Below, piece after piece: positions 24,196 through 31,658 of a stretch of 45,871 bases of DNA (position 1 is its first letter; the number at the start of each line of letters is the position of its first letter). Origin of the DNA: a virus. Where the stretch lies: IMG/VR virus record IMGVR_UViG_3300031277_000005, positions 1 to 45,871 of that record. One strand, written 5' to 3'. The notes under the pieces were generated by a model. That model did no database searches. It was not told the DNA's origin and saw only the letters and a list, made by a program, of their open reading frames with translations. The position numbers and the translations under genes are program-made.

Positions 24196-26012
24196 TGGTT
24201 TTCCTCCTGTTGTTCCGGTTGTTTACTTACTGTTGGTTTGTTCTCGTCGCCCTGTTCAGGTGATATCGAAACAGGATTGAATCCTCCGAATGAAGTCGTG
24301 CTTTTCGCATTATCCGGATACCCCGGATCGCGCTCTCTCATCTTCTCGATGAGTTCCTCGGCCTCCGAGTCAGTCTTCAGCCTGTGCCGACACTTGACGG
24401 CCATCACCTGGTCGTCGAGGCCCTGATCCAGCGCTTCCTTCTGCGCCTGCAGGTCCTCGAGCTCACTGCCAGGCATGCGCCATTTGCCGGGATCCCACCG
24501 CTGCTCAATATCTCCTGTCAGAAGCCCGCGGGCTTCCTTGCGCCCCTGGATCAGCAGTGCGCGCTCAATCTCCCATGCGCGTGTCATTGCATCATCATTG
24601 AGTGCGTATCGCTTTGATCGGAACGATGTCAGCGGCGCCGTCTGGATTGCAAGGGCAATCCCAGACCATTCTTTGTTACCCGCCAGGTGTCCTACAATCT
24701 GGTAACCGGGGCAATTGAAGCCGAGTCCGGCTTGCTCAGTGATTACGGCCATCACATCAGACGCGTCCTTAGAGTTTGACGCGGGCCACCCAGTTTTCTC
24801 GTATGAATCCCGTTCGCCAATTAGAATATTTTCCAGAGACTTCGGTACTCGAATATTACCATCGGCGAGTTTCAGCAGGTTTACGCCTTGCGCGCCGGCG
24901 AGAGCGTATCGAAGCACTCGCGACCACCCCATTTCGAGCTCGAGGCATTCCTCGTAAAGGCTCGTGGTGATCGGCGGAAAGTCACTGGTGAAAACGCGGT
25001 GACCGCCTCTCCAGAGTACCAGCGGATACTCAGTCGTAACCAACTCGCGCTCTCTGTCTGTACCGTGATGTCTGAGCCACGTCAGCGGGTTGCACCGATC
25101 GCTCCCCTCCATGTGCTCATACTCGATGTCGTCACGTTCCTCTCGTGTGTCCCCGTCCGGGATAGGCCAAGGCTCACGAGCTCTGTAGATGACGTATCGC
25201 CCCTCTGGTAGATCATCGCAGCAACCAACATAGGCAAGATACTGCTGCTTGTCCGGTGAGCTGTCGTAGTCACCCTTGCTAGACGCCAGCTGGATGATGA
25301 TTGCGCTCGCGTCGTCTAGATCGCCACTGCGGTAATCGACCCACGATTTCGTCTCATTCCCATCTGCATCCACATAGACGATCTTGCTTCCGTACTTGAT
25401 CCAGACAGCGCTCGGCGGGAGCGCGTCATATCTGAGCTCATTTCCCTTGTAGTAGATGTGCAGCCAGGCGCTCTCCACCATGCAGCTGATCAAATCCATC
25501 TCGGTTGCGTAGCGTTGAAACGAGCCAGCCTGGCGAACCTCGGACATCAGATCTTCGACGTCGTCGACCGTGTCATCAGTCCCCTTGGCTACGAACTGAA
25601 ATACCGCGTCAGGCTCGGTATGCAGCGTTCCAAGAGTTTGAATGATCCTGATACCGATGCCTGTGTTTATTGCCTCGACGTGGCCGGCATCGATGGCCAT
25701 CGCCGCGTCATCTCTCAGCCGTAGCTGGCGCCCAATGGCATTTGCATTGAGCGGATTTCCAGATCTGATAGTCCACGCCCACTGGGTCGAACTGTCAGGG
25801 TAATTCGCGTCAGGGTTCAACGGCTCCTTTTCGATATAGGTCGCGAATCTCTGCACCATCGCATCGCGCAGCATCTGTACGTCACCGTCGCGATTGAACC
25901 ACCGTACAGCATCATTGACCGTCGCCCTCCACGCGTCATTCTCTGATTTTTTGAGCGTGCGCAGGGAGTCGCGGACAACATCGCTGTAGCGATTTCGGTA
26001 CCAGTCTATCAT
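24192..26012 (-). CDS. Portal protein
   Basis: 606 aa, directly after the large terminase (one small gene between), before MuF and scaffold, as is standard. It forms the ring at the packaging vertex. The sequence shows an N-terminal helical domain, YIEKEPLNPDANYPDSSTQW, conserved-looking middle strands (WLHIYYKGNELRYDALPPSA; WIKYGSKIVYVDADG), the long helix region SLYEECLELEMGWSRVLRYA and an acidic, disordered C-terminus (ENKPTVSKQPEQQEENQ). No motif is diagnostic by eye, so the call rests on size, order and style. Confidence 0.8.
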   Translation of the reverse strand: MIDWYRNRYSDVVRDSLRTLKKSENDAWRATVNDAVRWFNRDGDVQMLRDAMVQRFATYIEKEPLNPDANYPDSSTQWAWTIRSGNPLNANAIGRQLRLRDDAAMAIDAGHVEAINTGIGIRIIQTLGTLHTEPDAVFQFVAKGTDDTVDDVEDLMSEVRQAGSFQRYATEMDLISCMVESAWLHIYYKGNELRYDALPPSAVWIKYGSKIVYVDADGNETKSWVDYRSGDLDDASAIIIQLASSKGDYDSSPDKQQYLAYVGCCDDLPEGRYVIYRAREPWPIPDGDTREERDDIEYEHMEGSDRCNPLTWLRHHGTDRERELVTTEYPLVLWRGGHRVFTSDFPPITTSLYEECLELEMGWSRVLRYALAGAQGVNLLKLADGNIRVPKSLENILIGERDSYEKTGWPASNSKDASDVMAVITEQAGLGFNCPGYQIVGHLAGNKEWSGIALAIQTAPLTSFRSKRYALNDDAMTRAWEIERALLIQGRKEARGLLTGDIEQRWDPGKWRMPGSELEDLQAQKEALDQGLDDQVMAVKCRHRLKTDSEAEELIEKMRERDPGYPDNAKSTTSFGGFNPVSISPEQGDENKPTVSKQPEQQEENQ

Positions 26013-26221
26013 TTATTCTCTACGAAAGCGTCAAATCCGCCTGTGTCATTCAGTCGCAGAATCACAGTATTTGATTCGTCTCCAGTTTTGTATTTTGTAA
26101 TTCGTGTACAATCCAAAAACCTATCAAATGCATCGACTATTCTGGTTTGCTCAAGAGCAATATTTATAATTCCGATAGATGCATACGTGAAAGCAAGAAT
26201 TGTATTCTTTATTTTAGTCAA
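26009..26221 (-). CDS. Small protein between terminase and portal
   Basis: 70 aa, overlapping both neighbours by 4 bases (ATGA at each end), so it is translated with them. It has a hydrophobic N-terminal stretch (ILAFTYASIGIINIALEQ) and a polar C-terminus. AT-richer than its neighbours. No family is recognised; a packaging accessory or small membrane-associated role are both possible. Confidence 0.6.
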   Translation of the reverse strand: MTKIKNTILAFTYASIGIINIALEQTRIVDAFDRFLDCTRITKYKTGDESNTVILRLNDTGGFDAFVENK

Positions 26222-27654
26222 GCCACTTTCCTCTCGAGCTCACCACCAAAACCGCGTATCGGGTGAACGCCGATCATGAGATACATCCACGCATCGCGCA
26301 TGTGCTCGAGACCAATGGGGTCATCCCCTCCCTTTGGGAGAAACCCTCCGGTATGGGTAGTCTTGTCAAGCCACATGTCCTGCAACAGGACCTCTTTGAT
26401 TCCTCGAAATCCGTGTGTCTCATCAGCCATGTGTGTGTGCTTGTCTATGCTATAGGACACGCAAAAAATACGATTCATCTTCGCGGAGCACAGCGCCACC
26501 TTGGCCGATCTCATCTGCACGTCTTTGTATCGCTGTTGCCCTCTGATGGGCGTGATTGGGCACATCCATCCAAGACTTCGCATCTCCTGAATCGCCGTGC
26601 TGCCGTCCGTCTGGTACGCACCGGTGTTTGCGTCCGCACCGAGGTAGATGTGAGCAGGCGGTCCATACATTGCATGTATCTCTCTGACGACTTTCTCCGT
26701 GTCGCCGTGGTTGGGTATATACTGGGCGACGGCTACGTCCACATCGGTACCGCCGAAGGACAGAGGATTACCGGGCACCGTCTGTACGAGCAACCATGCA
26801 CTTCTCGCCCCGAGGTCGCACCCGAGCATGTACGGCAGGGCAGGCGTGTAGGCATGTGGATGCAGATTGCCTTCCGGCCAGCGCTTGACGAGATCTGCAT
26901 GATCCCAAATCTTGTTTCCCATCGCGACCCATCGCGCGTATACCTCCCGGTCCGCGTACGATGGGTCTACGTTGTCGAGGAAGTCCTCAACCATACTCGC
27001 CGGTATATGGCAGTTGTCATACGATGTCGCATGCACAACCGTCGCCCTACCGCGCTCTACGCCTCGCTGTACCACACGCTGATACCATCCGAGCCTCGGT
27101 GTTGTCGATACGCCGATCATGAGTCTGTTGGCTCTCGGCTCGCGCACAGAGGCAAACATGGCCTTCCAGCTCTTGTCTGTAGGGTCTACCGCGAGCTCGT
27201 CAAAGAATCCGGCCGCGTATGTCTGGCCACGTCCGGCGCCGTCCTTCTTGCTGTTGTAGGCGTCTCGGCCAAGGAGGTCTATCTGAGTCTCGACCTCTCC
27301 GTTGTTGTAGAAGATGATGTGGTCGCTCTTGTTTAGCTTCCAGAGCGTGCCCTCCCCCGGCACTGCCTTACGCCATGCAGGGATAAAGCTCTTCTTCAAT
27401 TCCTTGAGTGTCGGCGCAGACCAAAAGTGCTGAAGCCCTGGGTTGATATTGTGAACGGATTCCCATAGCGCCAGCACTGAGGTCGCAGTCTTGGCAGAGT
27501 GTCGACCACCAACGAAATGAGCAACAGCTCGGCGACGGTCCGGTAGCGGCTTTTTCAGCAGATTCAGCAGGTACTGACGCTGTTTCTCGGTCTTGCTATA
27601 AACACTCGGGTCCCATGGACTCACCAGACCAGATACGAGCTCGTTGCCGTCCAT
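26218..27654 (-). CDS. Terminase large subunit
   Basis: 478 aa packaging ATPase/nuclease. Walker A GGRHSAKT (49-56); Walker B with catalytic Glu AAGFFDELA (D152, E153); motif III STTP (183-186). The nuclease domain shows LGCDLGARSAW (D280), YLGADANTG (D341) and GGDDPIGLEHMRDAW (D444/D445), as in RNase-H-fold terminases. Full-length. It cuts and translocates concatemer DNA into the head through the portal. Start ATG 27652-27654, with the small gene immediately upstream. Confidence 0.93.
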   Translation of the reverse strand: MDGNELVSGLVSPWDPSVYSKTEKQRQYLLNLLKKPLPDRRRAVAHFVGGRHSAKTATSVLALWESVHNINPGLQHFWSAPTLKELKKSFIPAWRKAVPGEGTLWKLNKSDHIIFYNNGEVETQIDLLGRDAYNSKKDGAGRGQTYAAGFFDELAVDPTDKSWKAMFASVREPRANRLMIGVSTTPRLGWYQRVVQRGVERGRATVVHATSYDNCHIPASMVEDFLDNVDPSYADREVYARWVAMGNKIWDHADLVKRWPEGNLHPHAYTPALPYMLGCDLGARSAWLLVQTVPGNPLSFGGTDVDVAVAQYIPNHGDTEKVVREIHAMYGPPAHIYLGADANTGAYQTDGSTAIQEMRSLGWMCPITPIRGQQRYKDVQMRSAKVALCSAKMNRIFCVSYSIDKHTHMADETHGFRGIKEVLLQDMWLDKTTHTGGFLPKGGDDPIGLEHMRDAWMYLMIGVHPIRGFGGELERKVA

Positions 27655-27664
27655 TCATTGCCGT

Positions 27665-28024
27665 CTATGCCTGGATGTCATCGTCCAAATCTTGGTTGGT
27701 ATCAACGTCGGACTCATCGGGGATGATGCCAAAGACAATCTTCGTACCCTTGCTCTTCTGGCCAGACGTGCCTTCCAGATGATCGATCATCTCCTGTGCG
27801 GTGTCGATCTGGTGCCGATACGCTCCAGTGTTCTCCGTAGCCCCCATGAGAGCGTCAATGCCAAGCCTGATCGAGTACTCGTCCCTGATCAGGTATTGTA
27901 TCTCAAGTAGCTCGTCGGAGCTCAGGTGTGCATCTATGCCGCGAAGGAAGAACCGCTGCATCTTGACGATTCGCTCCTGGCGGAGGCCGTCTATCTGTGC
28001 GAGAAACGCTCTATTTGTCTTCAT
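27665..28024 (-). CDS. Terminase small subunit candidate
   Basis: 119 aa from ATG 28022-28024 immediately before the large subunit. Mostly helical (RAFLAQIDGLRQERIVKMQR; LSSDELLEIQYLIRDEYSIR), with a short strand (KIVFGIIPDES) and an acidic tail. Size and position fit a small terminase that recognises DNA, but I do not see a clear HTH. SD is weak. A longer frame upstream is ignored. Confidence 0.6.
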   Translation of the reverse strand: MKTNRAFLAQIDGLRQERIVKMQRFFLRGIDAHLSSDELLEIQYLIRDEYSIRLGIDALMGATENTGAYRHQIDTAQEMIDHLEGTSGQKSKGTKIVFGIIPDESDVDTNQDLDDDIQA

Positions 28025-28139
28025 ATTGGTACGTCGATCGTGTAAAGGCAAGACGAGGATCATCCCGAGCCCCGCCCACAACACCCTAAGATTTTAGGTT
28101 AGTGTCCGGAAAATTTCAATCCAAAAAGGTGCGTGTTTT

Positions 28140-28310
28140 ACTTCCCGCCGGAACTGTGCCGCGCTTTGCCTCGCGATGCCACGCCATTGCTATGCAGTAA
28201 CCTGCGCTACCTCGCCGTTGCGATGCGGTGCTTCACTGCTCATTGCCTTGCCGTTGCTTCTCAGCTCCGTGCTCAGCGCCGCCGTGCTCAGCACAGCCGC
28301 CGCCGTGATC
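28140..28310 (-). repeat. Five-base-period array, copy 3 (minus orientation)
   Basis: On the plus strand 5-mers of TGCNN/CGCNN type (tgccg, cgctt, tgcct, cgcga, tgcca, cgcca); on the minus strand these read as GGCA/GCAA units (acggc, aaggc, aatgg, cgtgg, catcg). Same style as 940-1145 but more degenerate. It overlaps the end of a 66-aa frame at 28233 and lies between the lysis candidate and the terminase genes; 28025-28140 holds no visible gene. Confidence 0.7.
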
Positions 28311-28433
28311 CACCAGGCATCGCCGCCGCAGGCTCTCCATCGCAACCTCCTCGAGCAGGAGACAAAGCCGCTCAAGCTTCAAATTTACAATGTAACTTTC
28401 AAGCTTGGCGCAGTGATCAAGCAATTCATCCAC
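28233..28433 (-). CDS. Small protein next to holin candidate
   Basis: 66 aa from GTG 28431-28433, overlapping the stop of the 53-aa membrane gene. The first half is a leucine-rich amphipathic helix (DHCAKLESYIVNLKLERLCL), while the last 30 residues (HGGGCAEHGGAEHGAEKQRQ) come from the pentamer array. The coupling to the holin candidate and the helical heptads resemble a small coiled-coil lysis partner, but no enzyme or spanin signature is visible. The C-terminal part may be array-derived extension. Confidence 0.5.
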   Translation of the reverse strand: MDELLDHCAKLESYIVNLKLERLCLLLEEVAMESLRRRCLVDHGGGCAEHGGAEHGAEKQRQGNEQ

Positions 28434-28587
28434 GCCGATCCCTGGCTACGACACCAAACGCTGACAGCACGCCAGCTGCCACGCCGACCCATTCGGGCCT
28501 ACAGTAGGCGAGGATGGTTATCGCGGCGGATCCAAAGGCCATCCAGGTGGTTCTTTGTGTGAGCCAGTCTTCAATCTTTGATCTCAT
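28426..28587 (-). CDS. Two-helix membrane protein, holin candidate (53 aa)
   Basis: ATG 28585-28587, SD GAGGA eight bases upstream; reads MRSKIEDWLTQRTTW then two hydrophobic helices (about 15-29 and 33-48) separated by CRPEW, ending ARDRRG. Short N-terminus, two membrane segments and basic tail are the layout of a class II holin. It is the first gene after the candidate late promoter at 28632-28660. I see no muramidase, amidase or transglycosylase anywhere in the genome, so the endolysin is unidentified. Confidence 0.65.
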   Translation of the reverse strand: MRSKIEDWLTQRTTWMAFGSAAITILAYCRPEWVGVAAGVLSAFGVVARDRRG

Positions 28588-28631
28588 GGTCCGAATCCTC
28601 AGTGTTGTCCAGGGCGCACTCCTCTAAGCAC

Positions 28632-28660
28632 AAGGTAGCAATTCCAGAATTCAGTGTCAA
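28632..28660 (-). promoter_or_regulatory. Candidate sigma70 promoter of the late operon
   Basis: Minus strand TTGACA (28655-28660), 17-base spacer, TACCTT (28632-28637). The -35 is perfect, the -10 is 3 of 6. It points into the holin-terminase-head-tail genes and follows the stop of the upstream gene (28681). Confidence 0.5.
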
Positions 28661-28680
28661 GGGTTTTTTATAATGGTCAC

Positions 28681-28938
28681 TCATGCGGACCACCTGATCT
28701 CGTGTAGGGTTTCGCGCCAGTCGCCAAATAGATTCGATTCAAGTATTATCCCTGAGTACTCTATTCTACCCTTACCCTTCGCGATCCACATCGTATCGTC
28801 TTCGTCTTCGTCGACCTCAGGCTTCTCTTCATATAAATAAACAGATCCATCCTCATCGATTGCGTAATATGTCGCCCACTCAGGCATAGGAACCGTAATT
28901 AAAAATTCTCTTATGTAGTATTTACTTATAGAAATCAT
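28681..28938 (-). CDS. Hypothetical acidic protein
   Basis: 85 aa. Starts ISISKYYIREFLITVPMPEW, then WATYYAIDEDGSVYLYEEKP and a highly acidic stretch (VDEDEDDT) before WIAKGKGRIEYSGI. Beta-rich, single compact domain. Last gene of the leftward regulatory/replication block, ahead of the late promoter. Not recognised. Confidence 0.65.
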   Translation of the reverse strand: MISISKYYIREFLITVPMPEWATYYAIDEDGSVYLYEEKPEVDEDEDDTMWIAKGKGRIEYSGIILESNLFGDWRETLHEIRWSA

Positions 28939-28948
28939 GTTTCACCCC

Positions 28949-29803
28949 CTATATCTCCCAGGGGTCCCACGGGGTTTTGATTCCACCGTGTTTCCGGGGC
29001 CGTCCGAGTTTCTTGCCTGGTGTCGATACGTTCGGAGCTGGCTCGATCTGGGTCCATGAATCATCTGGACCGTCCCAATCCCCCCAAGAAGTTGATGCAC
29101 ACTCTTTTTTCTTCCACATGCTTTTTGGACCGTTGTCATGGACCCATCGGGCATGGACTATTGTCCCGTATTGCGTCTTCCAAATCCCCTCCCACTCGGG
29201 GTGGGGACACGGGGTTTGGTCCTGTTTTACTGTATCAGAATATATCGAATCAACCCCAGATGGTTGGCATCGTTCATCGTTTAGCACGTACGGTATTGGC
29301 TGGTCGTCTCTATTTCGCCTGACCTCCTCTCGTTCCTTCTTCTCAAGCGTGGCACATGATTCGCAAATTGGAACACTAATCATATTACACACACAATTAG
29401 GATGAATAGGTCTATCTGCCCGATGTGTTTCTTTTTCGTCTGACGTTTCGCACCGTTCATCCTGGGCGCAGTCCGGCAGGCGGGCGAGTTGTGGATAGTG
29501 CATGAGTGTGCCATCTACAGTAAAATCAATCACAACCAAGTCCAAGTTGCCATATCTTGTAACCAGGACACTGTGAATCTCCCCAAGTTGGGGGTCCCCT
29601 ATTTCCCGACCAATCACCGCCACCCTGTCGCCTACCTCCAGTTTGTCGCCGGGTTTCAGCGGTTCGAGCAAGTGACAGCATTGCCTGAACCACCAATCAT
29701 CTCCTCCGGTTATATATTCAGCCCCCGTTCCGGAACACAGAAAGATATGTTCACCATCCTCTTCCTCAGTGTACACCCAGTCACCTTTTTTGATTTCACT
29801 CAT
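28949..29803 (-). CDS. Hypothetical protein with AT-hook-like motif
   Basis: 284 aa from ATG 29801-29803 (SD AAGGAG). It opens MSEIKKGDWVYTEEEDGEHI and has a beta-barrel-like region (PGDKLEVGDRVAVIGREIG), a central Cys-containing stretch (NCVCNMISVPICESCATLEK: CxC and CxxC spacing), and the C-terminal GRPRKHGG, an AT-hook-like minor-groove motif. Domain order suggests a nucleic-acid-binding regulatory protein; no family recognised. The same first eight residues, except one, open the next upstream gene. Confidence 0.6.
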   Translation of the reverse strand: MSEIKKGDWVYTEEEDGEHIFLCSGTGAEYITGGDDWWFRQCCHLLEPLKPGDKLEVGDRVAVIGREIGDPQLGEIHSVLVTRYGNLDLVVIDFTVDGTLMHYPQLARLPDCAQDERCETSDEKETHRADRPIHPNCVCNMISVPICESCATLEKKEREEVRRNRDDQPIPYVLNDERCQPSGVDSIYSDTVKQDQTPCPHPEWEGIWKTQYGTIVHARWVHDNGPKSMWKKKECASTSWGDWDGPDDSWTQIEPAPNVSTPGKKLGRPRKHGGIKTPWDPWEI

Positions 29804-29805
29804 GA

Positions 29806-30063
29806 TCACTCCTTACTTTGTTTCGTTCCCCGTAGCACACCGCCTCTTCTGGTAAGCTCTCCTGCGTGTGCATATAATATTTTAAAATCCGGTTCGTCAG
29901 CATCATTTAAACTTCCCCCTAAGGCTTTAAAAAGTTCGTACGATTCCGTTGATATAACTCCTTGCATGCGTATTAATTGAGCTACGGCGCATAGGTATCC
30001 TCTCGAGAAATCAGAATCGCCTCTTCTTTTATTCAAGTCGTCACCTTTTTTTATCTCATTCAT
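29806..30063 (-). CDS. Small hypothetical protein sharing the MxEIKKGD start
   Basis: 85 aa from ATG 30061-30063 (SD AAAGGTGG, 6-base spacing), reading MNEIKKGDDLNKRRGDSDFS. The middle is helical (GYLCAVAQLIRMQGVISTES), the end basic (RRGGVLRGTKQSKE). The start duplicates the start of the next gene (MSEIKKGD; shared DNA aaaaaaggtgac), implying copying of a 5' gene end. No family recognised. Confidence 0.6.
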   Translation of the reverse strand: MNEIKKGDDLNKRRGDSDFSRGYLCAVAQLIRMQGVISTESYELFKALGGSLNDADEPDFKILYAHAGELTRRGGVLRGTKQSKE

Positions 30064-30065
30064 CG

Positions 30066-30371
30066 TCATCCACCTTTCTGAAGTAGTTTCCTCCACACCA
30101 GTCCCCTTCCCTCGCAACACGGGCATTGGACGAGATCCTTCCGCTTCGCGATCATGTTTGCAAACTTCTTTCCAGTCGTCTCGTAATTGCATTTGCAGCA
30201 CCTGAGAACATCTTCATCATGCAGAAGAAGGCAATCATTGTCCGCACCGGTATCATCCGAGAATGTGTCTATGAAGAAATCGCCGTCTTTTTCTCCACAT
30301 CCCGGACACACAAACTCGGACTCGCTCGGCTGATATTTTGTGTGTGACGCGCCGCATTGTTTTTTTACCAT
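30066..30371 (-). CDS. Zinc-ribbon protein
   Basis: 101 aa from ATG 30369-30371. Three Cys pairs: CPGCGEKDGD (early), CCKCNYETTG (middle), CPCCEGRGL (end). This is a typical multi-zinc-ribbon layout, suggesting binding to nucleic acid or protein. The stop is followed by the ATG of the next gene within three bases. Exact family unknown. Confidence 0.68.
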   Translation of the reverse strand: MVKKQCGASHTKYQPSESEFVCPGCGEKDGDFFIDTFSDDTGADNDCLLLHDEDVLRCCKCNYETTGKKFANMIAKRKDLVQCPCCEGRGLVWRKLLQKGG

Positions 30372-30640
30372 TGCTTTAACTCCTCTATGACTACACAATG
30401 CTTGCAATCATGTGGATAAAAATACCTGTCTCCTTCTCTATAAACCAACAATCCATTTCCAAACTTTATCTCATCAGGAAGATCAGTATCTTCAAAAATC
30501 GTGTACTCTCCACCTCCAGACCATAATAGGCAAGAGATACGACTATCACCACTGAAAAGATGCAACTCTGGCTTAGATAACAATGCTAACCCTTCAACAT
30601 AAGGAGTTCTGTCAGGTGCCACAAACCTTACCACTTTCAC
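30365..30640 (-). CDS. Hypothetical protein
   Basis: 91 aa from GTG 30638-30640 (SD GAGGAAG). Beta-rich (KVVRFVAPDRTPYVEGLALL; YTIFEDTDLPDEIKFGNGLL) with a C-terminal Cys/His stretch YFYPHDCKHCVVIEE. It overlaps the zinc-ribbon gene by 7 bases. Not recognised. Confidence 0.6.
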   Translation of the reverse strand: MKVVRFVAPDRTPYVEGLALLSKPELHLFSGDSRISCLLWSGGGEYTIFEDTDLPDEIKFGNGLLVYREGDRYFYPHDCKHCVVIEELKQW

Positions 30641-30644
30641 GTTT

Positions 30645-31298
30645 TCACTTCCTCTCCCACTCAGGTTTGTAATGATTGAAATTTTTCAACATATCGCGGA
30701 TTTCCTCCGGGGATGCTGGCCTAGTCTCTATGTCGTCGTCGGCGGCGACCTCTTCTGGTTTTCTCTCCGGGAGTCTCGGGGCGTGGTCGTCGACAACCGC
30801 CCTAACCTCGGGGATGGCGCCGATCGTTTTCCGGCGCTCACGCATGATGGTCTCGTACGCCTCACAAAACTGCCTCCGGTCGTACGATGGGGTTAGCGAG
30901 CTTTTGACACCAAACAATCCACCAACCATTTTTAGGGCGCGAGACTCTTCGGCGGTCAAATCATGGATGTCGAGGAGACCATCACCACAGGCACTCAGAA
31001 CGCGCTCCCAGGCCATCCAAGGCGAAGGTGGTGCCAGGGCACCGTCCTGGATGTCCAAAGCCGCCTGGCGTACCTCTCCAGGGCTTGGTGGGTGTCTGAG
31101 CTCAGAGAGGAGCTGATAGCCACCGGCGAGCACGCATCGAGCAGGAAGGTCTCTTAGCAGCTGGTACCAGACCTGAACCGTGCCCATTGAGTCGTTGGTC
31201 CTGGGACGGACTTCGAATCGCCCCTGAAAGCATTGCTCGATCGCGTCCAGGAGTACGCGCACCGTCCCGTGGTCAGTATTATTGCATGTCTCACTCAT
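30645..31298 (-). CDS. Helicase-loader-like (G39P type) replication protein
   Basis: 217 aa from ATG 31296-31298. The region TVQVWYQLLRDLPARCVLAG followed by ELRHPPSPGEVRQAALDIQ resembles phage replisome loaders (SPP1 G39P / replicative helicase loader-inhibitors), with a W-h-x-x-L..hP..h helix and Pro-rich turn leading into a recruiting helix. The C-terminus is acidic and disordered. Position three genes downstream of the replication initiator and methyltransferase supports a replication role: handing the host or phage helicase to the origin. This is homology by eye. Confidence 0.6.
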   Translation of the reverse strand: MSETCNNTDHGTVRVLLDAIEQCFQGRFEVRPRTNDSMGTVQVWYQLLRDLPARCVLAGGYQLLSELRHPPSPGEVRQAALDIQDGALAPPSPWMAWERVLSACGDGLLDIHDLTAEESRALKMVGGLFGVKSSLTPSYDRRQFCEAYETIMRERRKTIGAIPEVRAVVDDHAPRLPERKPEEVAADDDIETRPASPEEIRDMLKNFNHYKPEWERK

Positions 31299-31473
31299 TG
31301 CCCTGCGACTCCTGTGTACTGCCTTTTCTCTGCTCCGAATCAACCTTCCAGGCACCGTTTACGCGACCATATGTAGATCCGCATCGTGTGCACGTTATCA
31401 GTGTAGCTGATATTTCGTACTCTACGTTCCCGCAAAACTCGCACGCCTCATTGTCAATTTTCGCTTTCTTCAT
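31291..31473 (-). CDS. Small zinc-ribbon protein
   Basis: 60 aa. CEFCGNVEYEISATLITCTRCGS is a CxxC...CxxC zinc ribbon, followed by a charged tail. SD GGAAGG. Overlaps both neighbours by a few bases (TGA/ATG), i.e. coupled. One of several such ribbons in this block. Confidence 0.68.
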   Translation of the reverse strand: MKKAKIDNEACEFCGNVEYEISATLITCTRCGSTYGRVNGAWKVDSEQRKGSTQESQGNE

Positions 31474-31658
31474 TTTTGCCTTCCAAAATCAAGCTGCTGC
31501 GGAAAAGAACCGATCGTAAACGGCCCTGGTTCCTTGTCTTCCGTCGGCGGGCACTGTGCCCACAGTGCGTTGCAGCACACGACCTGTCTGCACCCGTCGA
31601 GCCAGGCCCAGGTTAGACGGGAACCGCAGATCGGACATCTCGCATTTTCATCGCTCAT
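31470..31658 (-). CDS. Small zinc-ribbon protein
   Basis: 62 aa. MSDENARCPICGSRLTWAW, with a second Cys cluster (GCRQVVCCNALWAQC). SD GGAGGA lies 6 bases before ATG 31656-31658. The ATG touches the stop (TGA 31659-31661) of the second frame overlapping the methyltransferase, which helps to mark that frame as a real gene end. Confidence 0.66.
   Translation of the reverse strand: MSDENARCPICGSRLTWAWLDGCRQVVCCNALWAQCPPTEDKEPGPFTIGSFPQQLDFGRQK

Noticed and set aside
26263-27336. 357-codon plus-strand frame opposite the large terminase
   Set aside because: Shadow of the well-supported terminase; no SD, no domain, composition typical of antisense frames.
28176-28562. Plus-strand frame with a signal-like hydrophobic start
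   Set aside because: Antisense to the holin candidate and the pentamer array; hydrophobicity comes from array composition.
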